Source: Bacteroidota bacterium (GTDB lineage: Bacteria; Bacteroidota; Bacteroidia; Bacteroidales; Bacteroidaceae). Taken from it: a stretch of DNA of 64,000 nucleotides. The position numbers were made by a program, and so were the translations under genes. This document shows positions 17,002 through 26,009 of this stretch, in pieces. Numbering within the stretch: the first letter of the stretch is position 1; every line of letters begins with the position of its first letter. The stretch covers positions 62,001-126,000 of the forward strand of contig JAFABV010000080.1 in NCBI GenBank assembly GCA_023425865.1. The letters are read 5' to 3'. Under the pieces are notes generated by a model. It did no database searches and was not told the origin of the DNA. It saw only the letters and a list, made by a program, of their open reading frames with translations.

Positions 17002-18456
17002 CTAAATCTTCTGCCAGAAGGCAGGTGTAAGAATGACCAGCACGGTGAATATCTCCAAACGGCCGATGAGCATCAAGGCCGAGCACATCCATTTGGCAAA
17101 GGCGGGCAGGCTCGACCACGACATGGTGGGGCCTATCTCGATGCCCAAGGTGGGGCCTACGTTGCCGATACTGCTCAGACTGATGGTGATGGCATTGGTG
17201 TTGTCGATGCCTGCGGCAATCATGATAAAGGCCGTGACGAGCACCAAGATGAGGTATGCGGTCATAAAGGCCAGCAGCGACACCCGCTGCTGGATGGAGA
17301 TATTCTGGTTGTTTACTTTCAGGGGCAGCACGGCATTGGGGTGCAGACGCTGCAGCAGCTCGTTCTTGAGCACCTTGATGAGCATTGAGCTGCGGATACA
17401 TTTCAGTCCGCCGCTGGTGCTTCCAGAGCAGGCTCCGATAAACATACACGCCGCCAGCACTACCCAGGTGACGTGCGGCCACTTGCCGGCATCGTCATTA
17501 TAGAGCCCGGTGGTGGTCATAAATGACACCACTTGGAATATGGCAGAGCGGAAGGCGTGCTCCAGTTCATAGTTGTTGCGGAGAATAAGCTCTGCCATGA
17601 TAAAGGCAGTGAAGCCTGCCACCAACGCGAGGTAGAGGCAGAACTCGGAGTCGCGCCACAGGTCTTTCACCTTAAACTTGGCCACCGAGAAATAGAGTAG
17701 GGTGAAATTGGTGCCCGAGAGAAAGCAGAAAAAGGTCGTGACATACTCCATGGCGGGGGAATGAAAGAACTCCGTGCTGTTGTTGTGGATGGCAAAACCA
17801 CCTGTGGCCGCGGTAGACATGGCATAGTTGATGCCCTGAAACCAGTCCATGCCGAAAAACATATAGCAGCCCATGCAGGCAAAGGTGATGAAGAAATACA
17901 CGATCCAGATCCAGCGCGCGCTCATCGAAAGTTTGGGATGCAGTTTCGACTTGATGGGGCCGGTAGACTCTGCGGCGAACACTTTCACGCCGCCACCCAC
18001 AAATGAGGGCAGCAGGGCCACGGTGAAGAATACGATTCCCAAACCGCCAATCCAGTTGGTAAGCGATCGCCAGAACAAGATGCCATGGGGCAGCGCCTCC
18101 ACATCGTCGATGATGGTGGCTCCTGTGGTGGTGAATCCCGACATGGTTTCAAAGTAGGCGTCGGTGAAGCTGTGCAGGTATCCGCCCAGCAGAAAGGGCA
18201 TGGTGCCAAAGAGCGAGAATACCATCCAAGCCAAGGTGACGACCAAGAACGAGTCGCGGCGCGAGAGATAGTTGTCGGCATGACGCCCTTTGTACCTGAA
18301 TATCAGCGCAAAGAAGGCTGTCACGATGGAAGATACCAGGAAGGCGAAAGTGTCGTCGCCATCAAACCAGATGGCTACGCCGAGGCACCAAAGCATCAGT
18401 GCTACCTCTATGAAGAGCAGTGAGCCGATAATCTTATAAATGATCTTGAAGTTCAT
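17002..18456 (-). CDS. trkH: Trk-type potassium uptake channel subunit TrkH
   Basis: This 484-residue polytopic inner-membrane protein imports K+ together with the cytosolic regulator TrkA. Four pore-loop repeats are visible: ETMSGFTTTGATI, YAMSTAATGGFAIHN, FQVVSFMTTTGLYNDD and SLSSIGNVGPTLG, each flanked by hydrophobic helices. SGSTSGGLKCIRS is the typical TrkH loop before the last helices. The gene starts 2 bp after the trkA stop, so the two are translationally linked. Partner and channel call are firm; coupling ion is not decidable. Confidence 0.96.
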   Translation of the reverse strand: MNFKIIYKIIGSLLFIEVALMLWCLGVAIWFDGDDTFAFLVSSIVTAFFALIFRYKGRHADNYLSRRDSFLVVTLAWMVFSLFGTMPFLLGGYLHSFTDAYFETMSGFTTTGATIIDDVEALPHGILFWRSLTNWIGGLGIVFFTVALLPSFVGGGVKVFAAESTGPIKSKLHPKLSMSARWIWIVYFFITFACMGCYMFFGMDWFQGINYAMSTAATGGFAIHNNSTEFFHSPAMEYVTTFFCFLSGTNFTLLYFSVAKFKVKDLWRDSEFCLYLALVAGFTAFIMAELILRNNYELEHAFRSAIFQVVSFMTTTGLYNDDAGKWPHVTWVVLAACMFIGACSGSTSGGLKCIRSSMLIKVLKNELLQRLHPNAVLPLKVNNQNISIQQRVSLLAFMTAYLILVLVTAFIMIAAGIDNTNAITISLSSIGNVGPTLGIEIGPTMSWSSLPAFAKWMCSALMLIGRLEIFTVLVILTPAFWQKI

Positions 18457-18458
18457 GA

Positions 18459-19799
18459 TCAGTTAAAGAACTTTTCGATTTTCTTCATATTCACGTCATG
18501 GCAGAACACCACCACAGAGTCGCCCGCCTGTATCTGGGTGTTGCCTGATACCAGCATGCCTTCGCCCTGTCGCACCAGTCCGCCGATGGTAATGCCCGTG
18601 GGCAGTCCAAGATCCTTTACGGCCTTGTGCGTGACTTTGGCGCCTTCCTTGGGAATGAACTCGGCTACGTCGGCGTTGGCCGCCATCAGGAACGTGACGT
18701 TCATGACGTCGGCGTCGAGCATGAGTTGGTAGATGCGGCTTGCGGCAATGGCCTTTTTGTTGATGATGGTGCCGATGTCGAGACTCTCAGCCATGTTGAT
18801 ATAGTCCATATTATCTACCATGGCCACCGTCTTGCGCACGCCCATGCGCTTCGCCGTGAGGCAGGCGAGGATGTTGGCCTCCGCGTTTCCGGTCAGGGCT
18901 ACGAAGGCCTGCACGTCGCGTATGCCCTCCTCGGTAAGCAGTGAGGTGTCGCGGGCGTCGCCATTGATGACGAGTGTCTTGTCGTCGAGAATCTGGTTGA
19001 GTTCCTCGCAGCGGTCGGGGTCTACCTCAAAAATCTTGGCGCGCATATACTTGGGTATAGACTGGATGGCTCTCACGGCCGTGTCACCCGCGCCCATGAA
19101 CATCACGTCTTTCACATCGACATAGTGTTCCTTGCCCACAATCTTGCGAACGTAGGGTATGTATTGCTTCGTGGTCATGAAGTAGGCCAGGTCGAAGGCT
19201 TTCAGTTCGTCGTTACCTCCGGGGATAATGGTGTCGTAACCACGCTTGATGGCTACCACATGATAAGGGTCGGCGGGACCCGAAATGTCTTTAAGGGGTT
19301 GGTTGAGTATCTCGCAGTCTTCCCTTAGCTTGATGCCGAGCATCACCAAGGCGCCATCGTGTACGTCCCACCGCTGGCGTACCCACGACATCTTCAGTCC
19401 GTTGATGATGTCGCGGGCCGCGAGAATCTCTGGGTAGATGAGCTCGTCAACGCCGATATTCTTATAGAATTCCTGTATCTCCGGCTCCATGTACTCAGAG
19501 TTGTTGACTTGCGCCACGGTCTTTTTGGCATGTAGGGCGTGGGCCAGGATACAGCTGTTGATGTTCTCACTCTCATCGGGTGTCACGGCAATGAAAAGGT
19601 CGGCATTGGTGGTTCCGGCTTCCTTGAGTGCCTTGACGCTCGATGGTGAGCCATGATACGTGAGCAGGTCGTAGTCCGAACCGATCTTCTCTAAGCGTTC
19701 CTCATCGTCGTCGATGATTGTAATCTCCTCCTTGTTGCGTGAGAGCAGGCGGGCGAGGTAGGTGCCAATGGCGTAAGCGCCGATAATAACGATTTTCAT
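18459..19799 (-). CDS. trkA: Trk potassium transporter NAD-binding regulatory subunit TrkA
   Basis: This 446-residue cytosolic protein gates TrkH in response to nucleotides. It has two RCK halves. The first begins MKIVIIGAYAIGTYLARLLSR, a Rossmann fold with the GAYAIG variant instead of GxGxxG, followed by an RCK_C domain. The second begins at VKDVMFMGAGDTAVRAIQSI (about residues 225-244), again with an RCK_C tail ending LVSGNTQIQAGDSVVVFCHD. Family length is normal. It lies 46 bp downstream of dxs and 2 bp upstream of trkH. Confidence 0.95.
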   Translation of the reverse strand: MKIVIIGAYAIGTYLARLLSRNKEEITIIDDDEERLEKIGSDYDLLTYHGSPSSVKALKEAGTTNADLFIAVTPDESENINSCILAHALHAKKTVAQVNNSEYMEPEIQEFYKNIGVDELIYPEILAARDIINGLKMSWVRQRWDVHDGALVMLGIKLREDCEILNQPLKDISGPADPYHVVAIKRGYDTIIPGGNDELKAFDLAYFMTTKQYIPYVRKIVGKEHYVDVKDVMFMGAGDTAVRAIQSIPKYMRAKIFEVDPDRCEELNQILDDKTLVINGDARDTSLLTEEGIRDVQAFVALTGNAEANILACLTAKRMGVRKTVAMVDNMDYINMAESLDIGTIINKKAIAASRIYQLMLDADVMNVTFLMAANADVAEFIPKEGAKVTHKAVKDLGLPTGITIGGLVRQGEGMLVSGNTQIQAGDSVVVFCHDVNMKKIEKFFN

Positions 19800-19845
19800 A
19801 TCTTCGGTTTGCGGGGCAGCGCAGGGGGCTCCACCCGCATTGGTT

Positions 19846-21786
19846 TTACGAATGGAGCATCTGCAAGATGGTGTTCTTGACAGACTGCACGTCGATGCCG
19901 CAGATCTCGTATTGCTGCTGCACGGTACCTGGCTCGATAAATTTGTCAGGTATTCCCAAGCGTACGACTTCGGGATGGTAGTTGTGGTCGCTCAACCATT
20001 CGAGCACGGCCGAGCCCATGCCACCGTTGCGCTCGCCATCCTCGATGGTGATGACACGCTTGAAATGGCGCCCCACCTCGTGGAGAAGGTCCTCGTCAAG
20101 GGGTTTTACAAAGCGTATGTCGTAGTGGGCTATGGAGGGCGCGGAGGTCAGGAGGGCTGATATACCGTGCCGCTCCTTGGCTTCTTGCTCTACCTGGGCG
20201 ATGGCCTTGGTCACCGTCTTGCCGATGGGGCCGAGACTCAGCACCGCCAGGTCGTGGCCCTCGCGCAGGCGTCGGCCAGTGCCCACCTTGATTTCTTCTA
20301 ACGGGCAATGCCAGTCTACCAGTTCGCCACGTCCCCTCGGGTAGCGTATGACAAAGGTGCCTTTGCCCGGAAGCTGAGCCGTATACATCAGGCGGCGCAA
20401 CTCATGCTCGTCCATGGGCGAGGCAATGGTGAGGTGGGGCACAGGGCGCAAGGCAGGCAGGTCGAAAGCGCCATGGTGCGTGGGACCGTCTTCACCCACC
20501 AGGCCGGCGCGGTCGAAGCAGAGCACCACGGGCAGGTTAAGGATGGCAAGGTCGTGTATGATATTGTCGTAGGCACGTTGTGAGAACGAGCTGTAGATAT
20601 TGCAGAAAGGCTGCAGTCCGTCTTTGGCCATGCCACCAGAGAAGGTGACGGCATGTCCTTCGGCAATGCCCACGTCGAAGCATCGCTCGGGCATGGCCCT
20701 CATCATGATGTTCATCGATGACCCTGTGGGCATGGCAGGCGTTACGCCCACGATTCTGGGGTTCTGCCTGGCCAGTTCCAGCAGTGTCTCGCCAAAGACG
20801 TCCTGGAATTTTGGCGGCAGGTTTTCCTCGTTGTCAATGATTCGTTCGCCTGTGGCCGGGTCAAACTTACCCGGGGCGTGCCATATTGTGGCTTCCTTCT
20901 CGGCCGGTTCGTACCCTTTGCCCTTGACCGTGTGCAAATGCAGCAACTTGGGACCTTTCATGTCTTTGAGCTGCCGCAGCAGTCGCACAATCTCTACCAC
21001 GTCATGGCCTTCGAACGGACCGAAGTAGCGGATATTCATGCCCTCGAAGATGTTCTGCTGGTGGCTGATGGCGCTCTTGATGGCGTTGTTCAGGCGCAGG
21101 ATGCCCTTGCGCCGGGCATCGTTGAGCCATCCTTTGGAGCCAAGCCACTGCGAGGCCTTGAAGCGCAACTTGTTGTAGGTCTCGTTGGTGTCGAGGTTGA
21201 GCAGATACTGTTCCATGCCCCCCACGGCCCTATCAATCGACATGTCGTTGTCGTTGAGGATGATGAGCAGGTCGTTGGGGGTAGAGCTGACATTATTGAG
21301 ACCTTCAAAAGCCAGTCCGCCGCTCATGGCACCGTCGCCGATGACAGCCACCACGTGGCGGTTGTCGTGCCCGGTGTGCTTGGCGGCTACTGCCATGCCC
21401 AATGCGGCAGAGATGCTGTTCGAGGCATGTCCGCACGTATAGGTGTCGTATTCGCTTTCGTCGGGGGTGGGGAAAGGGTAGATGCCGCCTAACTTGCGAT
21501 TGGTGCAAAACTGGTCGCGGCGACCGGTGAGTATTTTGTGGCCGTAGGCCTGATGACCTACGTCCCACACGATGCGGTCGTGGGGGGTGTCCAAAACATA
21601 GTGCAAGGCAACGGTAAGCTCCACGACGCCAAGACTTGACGCGAAGTGTCCGGGATTGACCGATACCTCTTCTATGATGTCTTGCCGGAGCTCTTGGCAT
21701 ACCTGCGGCAGCTGATCTACAGACAATCGGCGCAGATCAGCGGGATATTTAATTTGACTTAATAGTCTGAATTTCTCTTTGTCCAT
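19846..21786 (-). CDS. dxs: 1-deoxy-D-xylulose-5-phosphate synthase
   Basis: DXS is the thiamin-diphosphate enzyme that joins pyruvate and glyceraldehyde 3-phosphate, the first step of the MEP isoprenoid pathway and a source for thiamin and pyridoxal. In the 646-residue protein, WDVGHQAYGHKILTGR (74-89) and the TPP/Mg site VIGDGAMSGGLAFEGLNN (148-165) are diagnostic. FDVGIAEGHAVTFSGGMA, CFDRAGLVGEDGPTHHG and VIRYPRG mark the transketolase-like pyrimidine domain. The ATG at 21786 is preferred over a GTG one codon earlier. First gene of the run dxs-trkA-trkH-manA; no functional link to K+ uptake is known, so the linkage is probably just a shared housekeeping promoter. Confidence 0.97.
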   Translation of the reverse strand: MDKEKFRLLSQIKYPADLRRLSVDQLPQVCQELRQDIIEEVSVNPGHFASSLGVVELTVALHYVLDTPHDRIVWDVGHQAYGHKILTGRRDQFCTNRKLGGIYPFPTPDESEYDTYTCGHASNSISAALGMAVAAKHTGHDNRHVVAVIGDGAMSGGLAFEGLNNVSSTPNDLLIILNDNDMSIDRAVGGMEQYLLNLDTNETYNKLRFKASQWLGSKGWLNDARRKGILRLNNAIKSAISHQQNIFEGMNIRYFGPFEGHDVVEIVRLLRQLKDMKGPKLLHLHTVKGKGYEPAEKEATIWHAPGKFDPATGERIIDNEENLPPKFQDVFGETLLELARQNPRIVGVTPAMPTGSSMNIMMRAMPERCFDVGIAEGHAVTFSGGMAKDGLQPFCNIYSSFSQRAYDNIIHDLAILNLPVVLCFDRAGLVGEDGPTHHGAFDLPALRPVPHLTIASPMDEHELRRLMYTAQLPGKGTFVIRYPRGRGELVDWHCPLEEIKVGTGRRLREGHDLAVLSLGPIGKTVTKAIAQVEQEAKERHGISALLTSAPSIAHYDIRFVKPLDEDLLHEVGRHFKRVITIEDGERNGGMGSAVLEWLSDHNYHPEVVRLGIPDKFIEPGTVQQQYEICGIDVQSVKNTILQMLHS

Positions 21787-21809
21787 CACGCTACGGTTGG
21801 TGTAACATG

Positions 21810-21817
21810 CAAAATTA
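21810..21817 (-). promoter_or_regulatory. -7 element of the dxs operon promoter
   Basis: Minus strand reads TAATTTTG, a match to TAnnTTTG, 24 bp before the dxs ATG. It predicts a short leader of about 15-20 nt. The -33 element is not clear. Confidence 0.55.
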
Positions 21818-21880
21818 GATAAAATTTCTGAGATACAGGGGGCTTATTCCCATATAATATCGTTTCTTTATCGTTTCTTT

Positions 21881-21913
21881 TTTGCGTTCTATGACAGTTT
21901 TTTGCTAACTTTG
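21881..21913 (+). promoter_or_regulatory. Promoter of the exported C1-type peptidase
   Basis: TTTG at 21881-21884, 21 bp, then TAACTTTG at 21906-21913 is a good Bacteroidetes promoter, giving a leader of about 40 nt before the ATG at 21961. Confidence 0.75.
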
Positions 21914-21960
21914 CAATCATAACTATCACCATTTACAATTATTATTTTCTTACCTCGAAT

Positions 21961-23367
21961 ATGAATCACAAGACGCTCGTATTGGCATGCTGCCTGATGG
22001 CAACTGCCGCGGTGACGGCACAGACACGCGACGGCGGCATCTCGGTACAGATGCTCGACCAGATTGAAAAGGCCCAGAGCCAGAACCCCGCCTACAAGGC
22101 CATTGCCAATGCCATCGCCTCAAACAAGATCGATGACCTGGCCAAAAACTATAAAAACTTAGGGCAGGTAGACACCTATTTCAGTGTGGAGACCGTCAAG
22201 CAGAGCATTCACGACCAGCAGAGTTCCGGTCGCTGTTGGCTGTTCTCGGGCCTCAATGTGCTCCGCGGCAACTTTGCCAAACAGCACAACGACACCCTGC
22301 GGGTGGAGTTCTCGCAGTCGTACCTCTTCTTTTACGACCAGTTGGAGAAGGCCAACCTGATGCTTCAGGGCGTTGTTGACTGCGCCAAGAAACCGATGGA
22401 CGATACTCGTGTGCAGTTTTTCTTTCGCAATCCCATTGGTGATGGGGGTACTTTCTGTGGTGTCGCCGACTTGGTGGAGAAGTACGGACTGGTGCCTGCG
22501 AGCGTGATGCCCGAGACTTTCTCAAGCGACAACACGGCGCAGATGCAGAAGATGATTTCGTCGAAGTTACGTGAATTTGGCCTCGAACTGCGCAAGATGG
22601 TGGCCTCGGGCAAGAAGGCGGCAGAGGTCAAGCAGCGCAAGACCGAGATGCTTGGCACCATCTACCATATGCTTACGCTCACCGTGGGCGCGCCGGTGAA
22701 GGAGTTCAGTTATGCCTTCCGTGACAAAGACGGCAAGCAGGTGGGCAAGCCCAAGACCTATACGCCGAAACAATTCTACGATGAGACCGTGGGTCGACCG
22801 CTCAACGGTACCTTCGTGATGGTGATGAATGACCCGCGGCGACCTTATTATAAAACGTACGAGGTGGAGTACGACCGACACGTGTATGATGGTCACAACT
22901 GGCGATACCTCAATCTGCCCATGGCCGACATTGCCAAATTGGCCATTGCCTCGCTTAAGGGCGGCCATAAGCTCTATTCCAGTTACGACGTGGGTAAGCA
23001 ACTCGACCGCAAGCGCGGATACCTTGACACCGAGAATTACGATTATGCCTCTCTTTTCGGCACATCCTTTGGCATGAGCAAGGCAGAGCGCATAGACACT
23101 TACGACAGTGGCTCTACGCATGCCATGACGCTTACGGCCGTTGACCTCGACGCCGAGGGCAATCCGTTGAAGTGGAAGGTAGAGAACAGCTGGGGCGCCG
23201 ACTATGGCCAGAAGGGCTATCTCATCATGACCAACAACTGGTTCAACGCCTACATGTTCCGCCTTGTGGTAGACAAGCAGTTTGTACCTGCCGAAACGCT
23301 GAAACAGTTTGACCAGAAGCCTTTGATGGTGATGCCAGAAGACCCCTTGTTCCTCGACGATAAGTAA
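21961..23367 (+). CDS. Exported aminopeptidase C / bleomycin hydrolase-type cysteine peptidase
   Basis: This is a 468-residue papain-fold (C1B) peptidase. The catalytic triad is visible: Cys92 in QQSSGRCWLFSGLNVLRG, His386 in GSTHAMTLTAVD and Asn408 in VENSWGADYGQKGY. Unlike the cytosolic PepC/bleomycin hydrolases of other bacteria, it carries an N-terminal signal peptide (MNHKTLVLACCLMATAAVTAQ). It is therefore expected in the periplasm or on the surface, processing peptides, which suits asaccharolytic or peptide-using Bacteroidales. The C-terminus VMPEDPLFLDDK does not show the T9SS tail pattern. It has its own promoter and a strong terminator. Family call is firm; location is inferred from the signal peptide. 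Confidence 0.92.
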   Translation: MNHKTLVLACCLMATAAVTAQTRDGGISVQMLDQIEKAQSQNPAYKAIANAIASNKIDDLAKNYKNLGQVDTYFSVETVKQSIHDQQSSGRCWLFSGLNVLRGNFAKQHNDTLRVEFSQSYLFFYDQLEKANLMLQGVVDCAKKPMDDTRVQFFFRNPIGDGGTFCGVADLVEKYGLVPASVMPETFSSDNTAQMQKMISSKLREFGLELRKMVASGKKAAEVKQRKTEMLGTIYHMLTLTVGAPVKEFSYAFRDKDGKQVGKPKTYTPKQFYDETVGRPLNGTFVMVMNDPRRPYYKTYEVEYDRHVYDGHNWRYLNLPMADIAKLAIASLKGGHKLYSSYDVGKQLDRKRGYLDTENYDYASLFGTSFGMSKAERIDTYDSGSTHAMTLTAVDLDAEGNPLKWKVENSWGADYGQKGYLIMTNNWFNAYMFRLVVDKQFVPAETLKQFDQKPLMVMPEDPLFLDDK

Positions 23368-23373
23368 TACGCT

Positions 23374-23415
23374 CCCTCCTCCGCTGCCCCGAGGCATGCC
23401 GGAGGAGGGCTTTTT
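23374..23415 (+). terminator. Rho-independent terminator after the C1 peptidase
   Basis: A perfect 10-bp stem CCCTCCTCCG/CGGAGGAGGG (23374-23383 with 23400-23409) is followed by CTTTTT. It sits only 9 bp before the ATG of the next gene. Confidence 0.85.
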
Positions 23416-23424
23416 GTATAGGCC

Positions 23425-24375
23425 ATGCTTTTAGGTTTGTTGCTTTCCACCCTGTTTACCTTTGTCGAACTCAACTGTGAGAATCTTTTCGATACGGTAG
23501 ACGACAGCTTGAAACAAGACGAAGAGTTTCTGCCCACCTCTACGCATCGCTGGACCACCTACCGTTATTGGCAGAAACTCAATCGCATCGGCCAGACCCT
23601 ACTCTCTTGTGGCGTGCAAGACAGTACGGTGGCATTACCCGACCTTATCGCCCTTACAGAGATAGAGAACGACTCCGTGATGCGCGACCTCACCCGCCGG
23701 TCGGTCATTCGCAACGCGCGCTATGCCTATGTGATGACAGACAGTCCTGATGAGCGTGGCATAGACGTGGCCTTGGTCTACTCGCCTTATTCTTTCAAAC
23801 TGCTCTCGCACCGCTCCATCCGCATTCCCCCTTTGTCCGACTTTCGGCCCACACGCGACATCCTGCAGGTTTCCGGCGAAATCGTCACAGGCGATACGCT
23901 CCATGTATTTGTGGTACACGCCCCCAGCCGTTCGGGCGGAGAGAAAGCCTCCAGACCCTATCGGCAGCATGTAGCCCGACAGCTCTGCGCCGCTCTCGAT
24001 TCCTTGCGACTCACCACGTCTAACCCGCGCGTGATCATTGCCGGAGATTTCAACGACTATGCCCGCGACCCCGTCATACGCCAGATATCCGGCCATGGCC
24101 TCGCCCACGTGTCGGCGGCGGCCACCGGACGTTATGGCGCAAAGGGCACCTATCGCTTTCAGGGCGAGTGGGGGAGTCTTGACCATATATTTTGTGACCC
24201 GGCGACTGCCGCCGCAATGGTTGGCTGCCACGTCAACGACGCTCCCTTCCTGCTGGTCGACGATGAGAAATACGGCGGCAAGAAACCACGCCGCAATTAC
24301 CAAGGCCCCCGTTATATGAACGGTTTTAGCGACCATCTACCCTTGGTGGCAGTGTTCGACTGGGAGGGCAAGTAG
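23425..24375 (+). CDS. Endonuclease/exonuclease/phosphatase (EEP) family protein, exported
   Basis: This 316-residue protein has a short hydrophobic N-terminus (MLLGLLLSTLFTFVEL) that looks like a signal peptide. It carries the ordered EEP-fold motifs ELNCENLFD, ALTEIEN (metal-binding Glu), VVHAPSRSGG, IIAGDFNDYA (catalytic Asp/Asn), WGSLDHIFC and FSDHLPLVAVFDW (catalytic His). The family cleaves phosphodiester bonds of DNA, RNA, inositol phosphates or lipids; the substrate here is unknown. The start lies 9 bp after a strong terminator, so it either has an embedded promoter or depends on read-through from the peptidase gene. A start further inside would remove the first conserved motif, so I keep this ATG. 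Confidence 0.87.
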   Translation: MLLGLLLSTLFTFVELNCENLFDTVDDSLKQDEEFLPTSTHRWTTYRYWQKLNRIGQTLLSCGVQDSTVALPDLIALTEIENDSVMRDLTRRSVIRNARYAYVMTDSPDERGIDVALVYSPYSFKLLSHRSIRIPPLSDFRPTRDILQVSGEIVTGDTLHVFVVHAPSRSGGEKASRPYRQHVARQLCAALDSLRLTTSNPRVIIAGDFNDYARDPVIRQISGHGLAHVSAAATGRYGAKGTYRFQGEWGSLDHIFCDPATAAAMVGCHVNDAPFLLVDDEKYGGKKPRRNYQGPRYMNGFSDHLPLVAVFDWEGK

Positions 24376-24422
24376 CGGTTTGTTCATGACTATGTGAGGC
24401 TCCTTATATTTCTTTCTTTGTT

Positions 24423-24456
24423 TTTGATGTTTGTTATGATATTTTGAGTAACTTTG
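24423..24456 (+). promoter_or_regulatory. Promoter of nhaD
   Basis: TTTG at 24423-24426, 22 bp, then TAACTTTG at 24449-24456. A second TTTG at 24430-24433 is closer. The leader to the ATG at 24528 is about 65 nt and AT-rich. Confidence 0.7.
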
Positions 24457-24527
24457 CAATTAACTTCATTTAATGTCTATCTGACTGATAGTCATGCTAA
24501 ATAGAAATCTTTAAATACCCAACAAAA

Positions 24528-25886
24528 ATGTCAACATTAACTATTGTGATTGTTTTCACATTTATCGTGGGCTACCTGTTTATAGCCTTGGAAAGTGTTA
24601 CCAAGGTCAATAAAGCTGCCGTGGCTCTACTCATGTTCGTGGCGTGCTGGACGCTCTTCATGTTCGACCCCGGCAGTTATCTCACCGGCGTGGCTCCTGC
24701 CGACTTCGGCAGTGCCGTAAGCAGTATCATAGAGCACCATCTGGGCAGCACCTCTACCACGCTGTTCTTCCTCATGGGCGCCATGACCATCGTTGAGATT
24801 GTAGACCAGAACGGCGGCTTCAACTGGGTGCGCGACGTGATGAAGACCAAGAGCAAGCGCGGACTGTTGTGGCGCATTGCCTTCCTCACCTTCTTCTTGT
24901 CGGCCGTGCTCGACAACCTGACCACCAGCATCGTGATGATTATGATACTGCGTAAATTGGTACACAGCCACGAAGATCGCATCATCTACGCCTCGTTGGT
25001 CATTATCGCGGCCAACTCGGGCGGTGCCTTCTCGCCCATCGGCGACGTGACCACCATTATGCTTTGGAACAAGGGCGTGATTACCGCCTTAGGCGTGATC
25101 TCAGAGATATTAGTCCCCGCCATCGTCTCCATGGTTATTCCTGTGCTGATCTTGCAGTATTCGCTCAAGGGTGAGCTTGAGGAGCCCGAGGTGAAGATGA
25201 GCAGCGATTACGAGGTGCTCGACTTCACCAGCGCCCAGCGCAAGGCCGTGTTTGCCATTGGTGTGGGCGGTTTGATATTCGTCCCCATATTCAAGAGCAT
25301 CACCCATCTGCCCCCCTTTGTGGGCATCCTGCTGGTGTTGGGCGTGCTGTGGACGGTGACCGAGGTGTTCTACCACAATCTGGGTCATGGTCATGACGAG
25401 GGTGGCACCAAGCGCCGTGTAGTCAATCTGCTGCACAATATCGATATGTCAACCATCCTCTTCTTCCTCGGTATCCTTATGGCCGTGACCTGCCTTGAAG
25501 AGATTGGCGTGCTTGAGGCACTGGGCGAGGGTCTCAACGTAGCCTTCGATGGCAATCACTATGCCGTGACGGGTATCATCGGAGTGCTTTCGAGCATCGT
25601 TGACAATGTGCCCCTTGTGGCCGGCTGCATGGGCATGTATCCTGTTGCCGCCACGGGCGACATGGCTGTCGATGGCATCTTCTGGCAGTTGCTGGCCTAC
25701 TGTGCCGGTGTGGGTGGCTCAATACTCATCATCGGTTCTGCCGCCGGTGTGGTGGTCATGGGCTTAGAGAAGATTACCTTTGGCTGGTACATGAAGCGTG
25801 TCAGCCTGCTCGCCTTGGCCGGTTATCTGGCAGGCATCCTTAGCTACTGGCTCATTCGTACGTTTATCTTCACCACTCCGCTCTAA
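24528..25886 (+). CDS. nhaD: Na+/H+ antiporter NhaD
   Basis: This is a 452-residue inner-membrane protein of the NhaD/ion-transporter superfamily with about twelve hydrophobic segments. Landmarks are FFLMGAMTIVEIVDQNGGF, FFLSAVLDNLTTSIVMIMIL, ANSGGAFSPIGDVTTIMLW and GVLSSIVDNVPLVAGCMG. The paired DN(L/V)T/P and GG.FSPIGD motifs are typical of NhaD. The exchanger expels Na+ (or Li+) against H+ for pH and sodium homeostasis. Its own promoter and a downstream hairpin suggest a single-gene transcript, convergent with cysK. Confidence 0.93.
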   Translation: MSTLTIVIVFTFIVGYLFIALESVTKVNKAAVALLMFVACWTLFMFDPGSYLTGVAPADFGSAVSSIIEHHLGSTSTTLFFLMGAMTIVEIVDQNGGFNWVRDVMKTKSKRGLLWRIAFLTFFLSAVLDNLTTSIVMIMILRKLVHSHEDRIIYASLVIIAANSGGAFSPIGDVTTIMLWNKGVITALGVISEILVPAIVSMVIPVLILQYSLKGELEEPEVKMSSDYEVLDFTSAQRKAVFAIGVGGLIFVPIFKSITHLPPFVGILLVLGVLWTVTEVFYHNLGHGHDEGGTKRRVVNLLHNIDMSTILFFLGILMAVTCLEEIGVLEALGEGLNVAFDGNHYAVTGIIGVLSSIVDNVPLVAGCMGMYPVAATGDMAVDGIFWQLLAYCAGVGGSILIIGSAAGVVVMGLEKITFGWYMKRVSLLALAGYLAGILSYWLIRTFIFTTPL

Positions 25887-25915
25887 GCGGAATGGCCCCA
25901 TTCACATATTGCTTC

Positions 25916-25947
25916 AAGGCCCCACCCGCAGCTGCGGATGGGGCCTT
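25916..25947. terminator. Hairpin between convergent nhaD and cysK
   Basis: AAGGCCCCA (25916-25924) pairs with TGGGGCCTT (25939-25947), with a nested CCGCA/TGCGG stem. There is no long U-run on either strand, but the position between two convergent genes suits a bidirectional terminator. Confidence 0.6.
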
Positions 25948-26009
25948 GTCGTAGGGGATAAATCCCCGGGTTGAATCTTTCTCTGAACGGTTACTATGGC
26001 TGTTACGAT

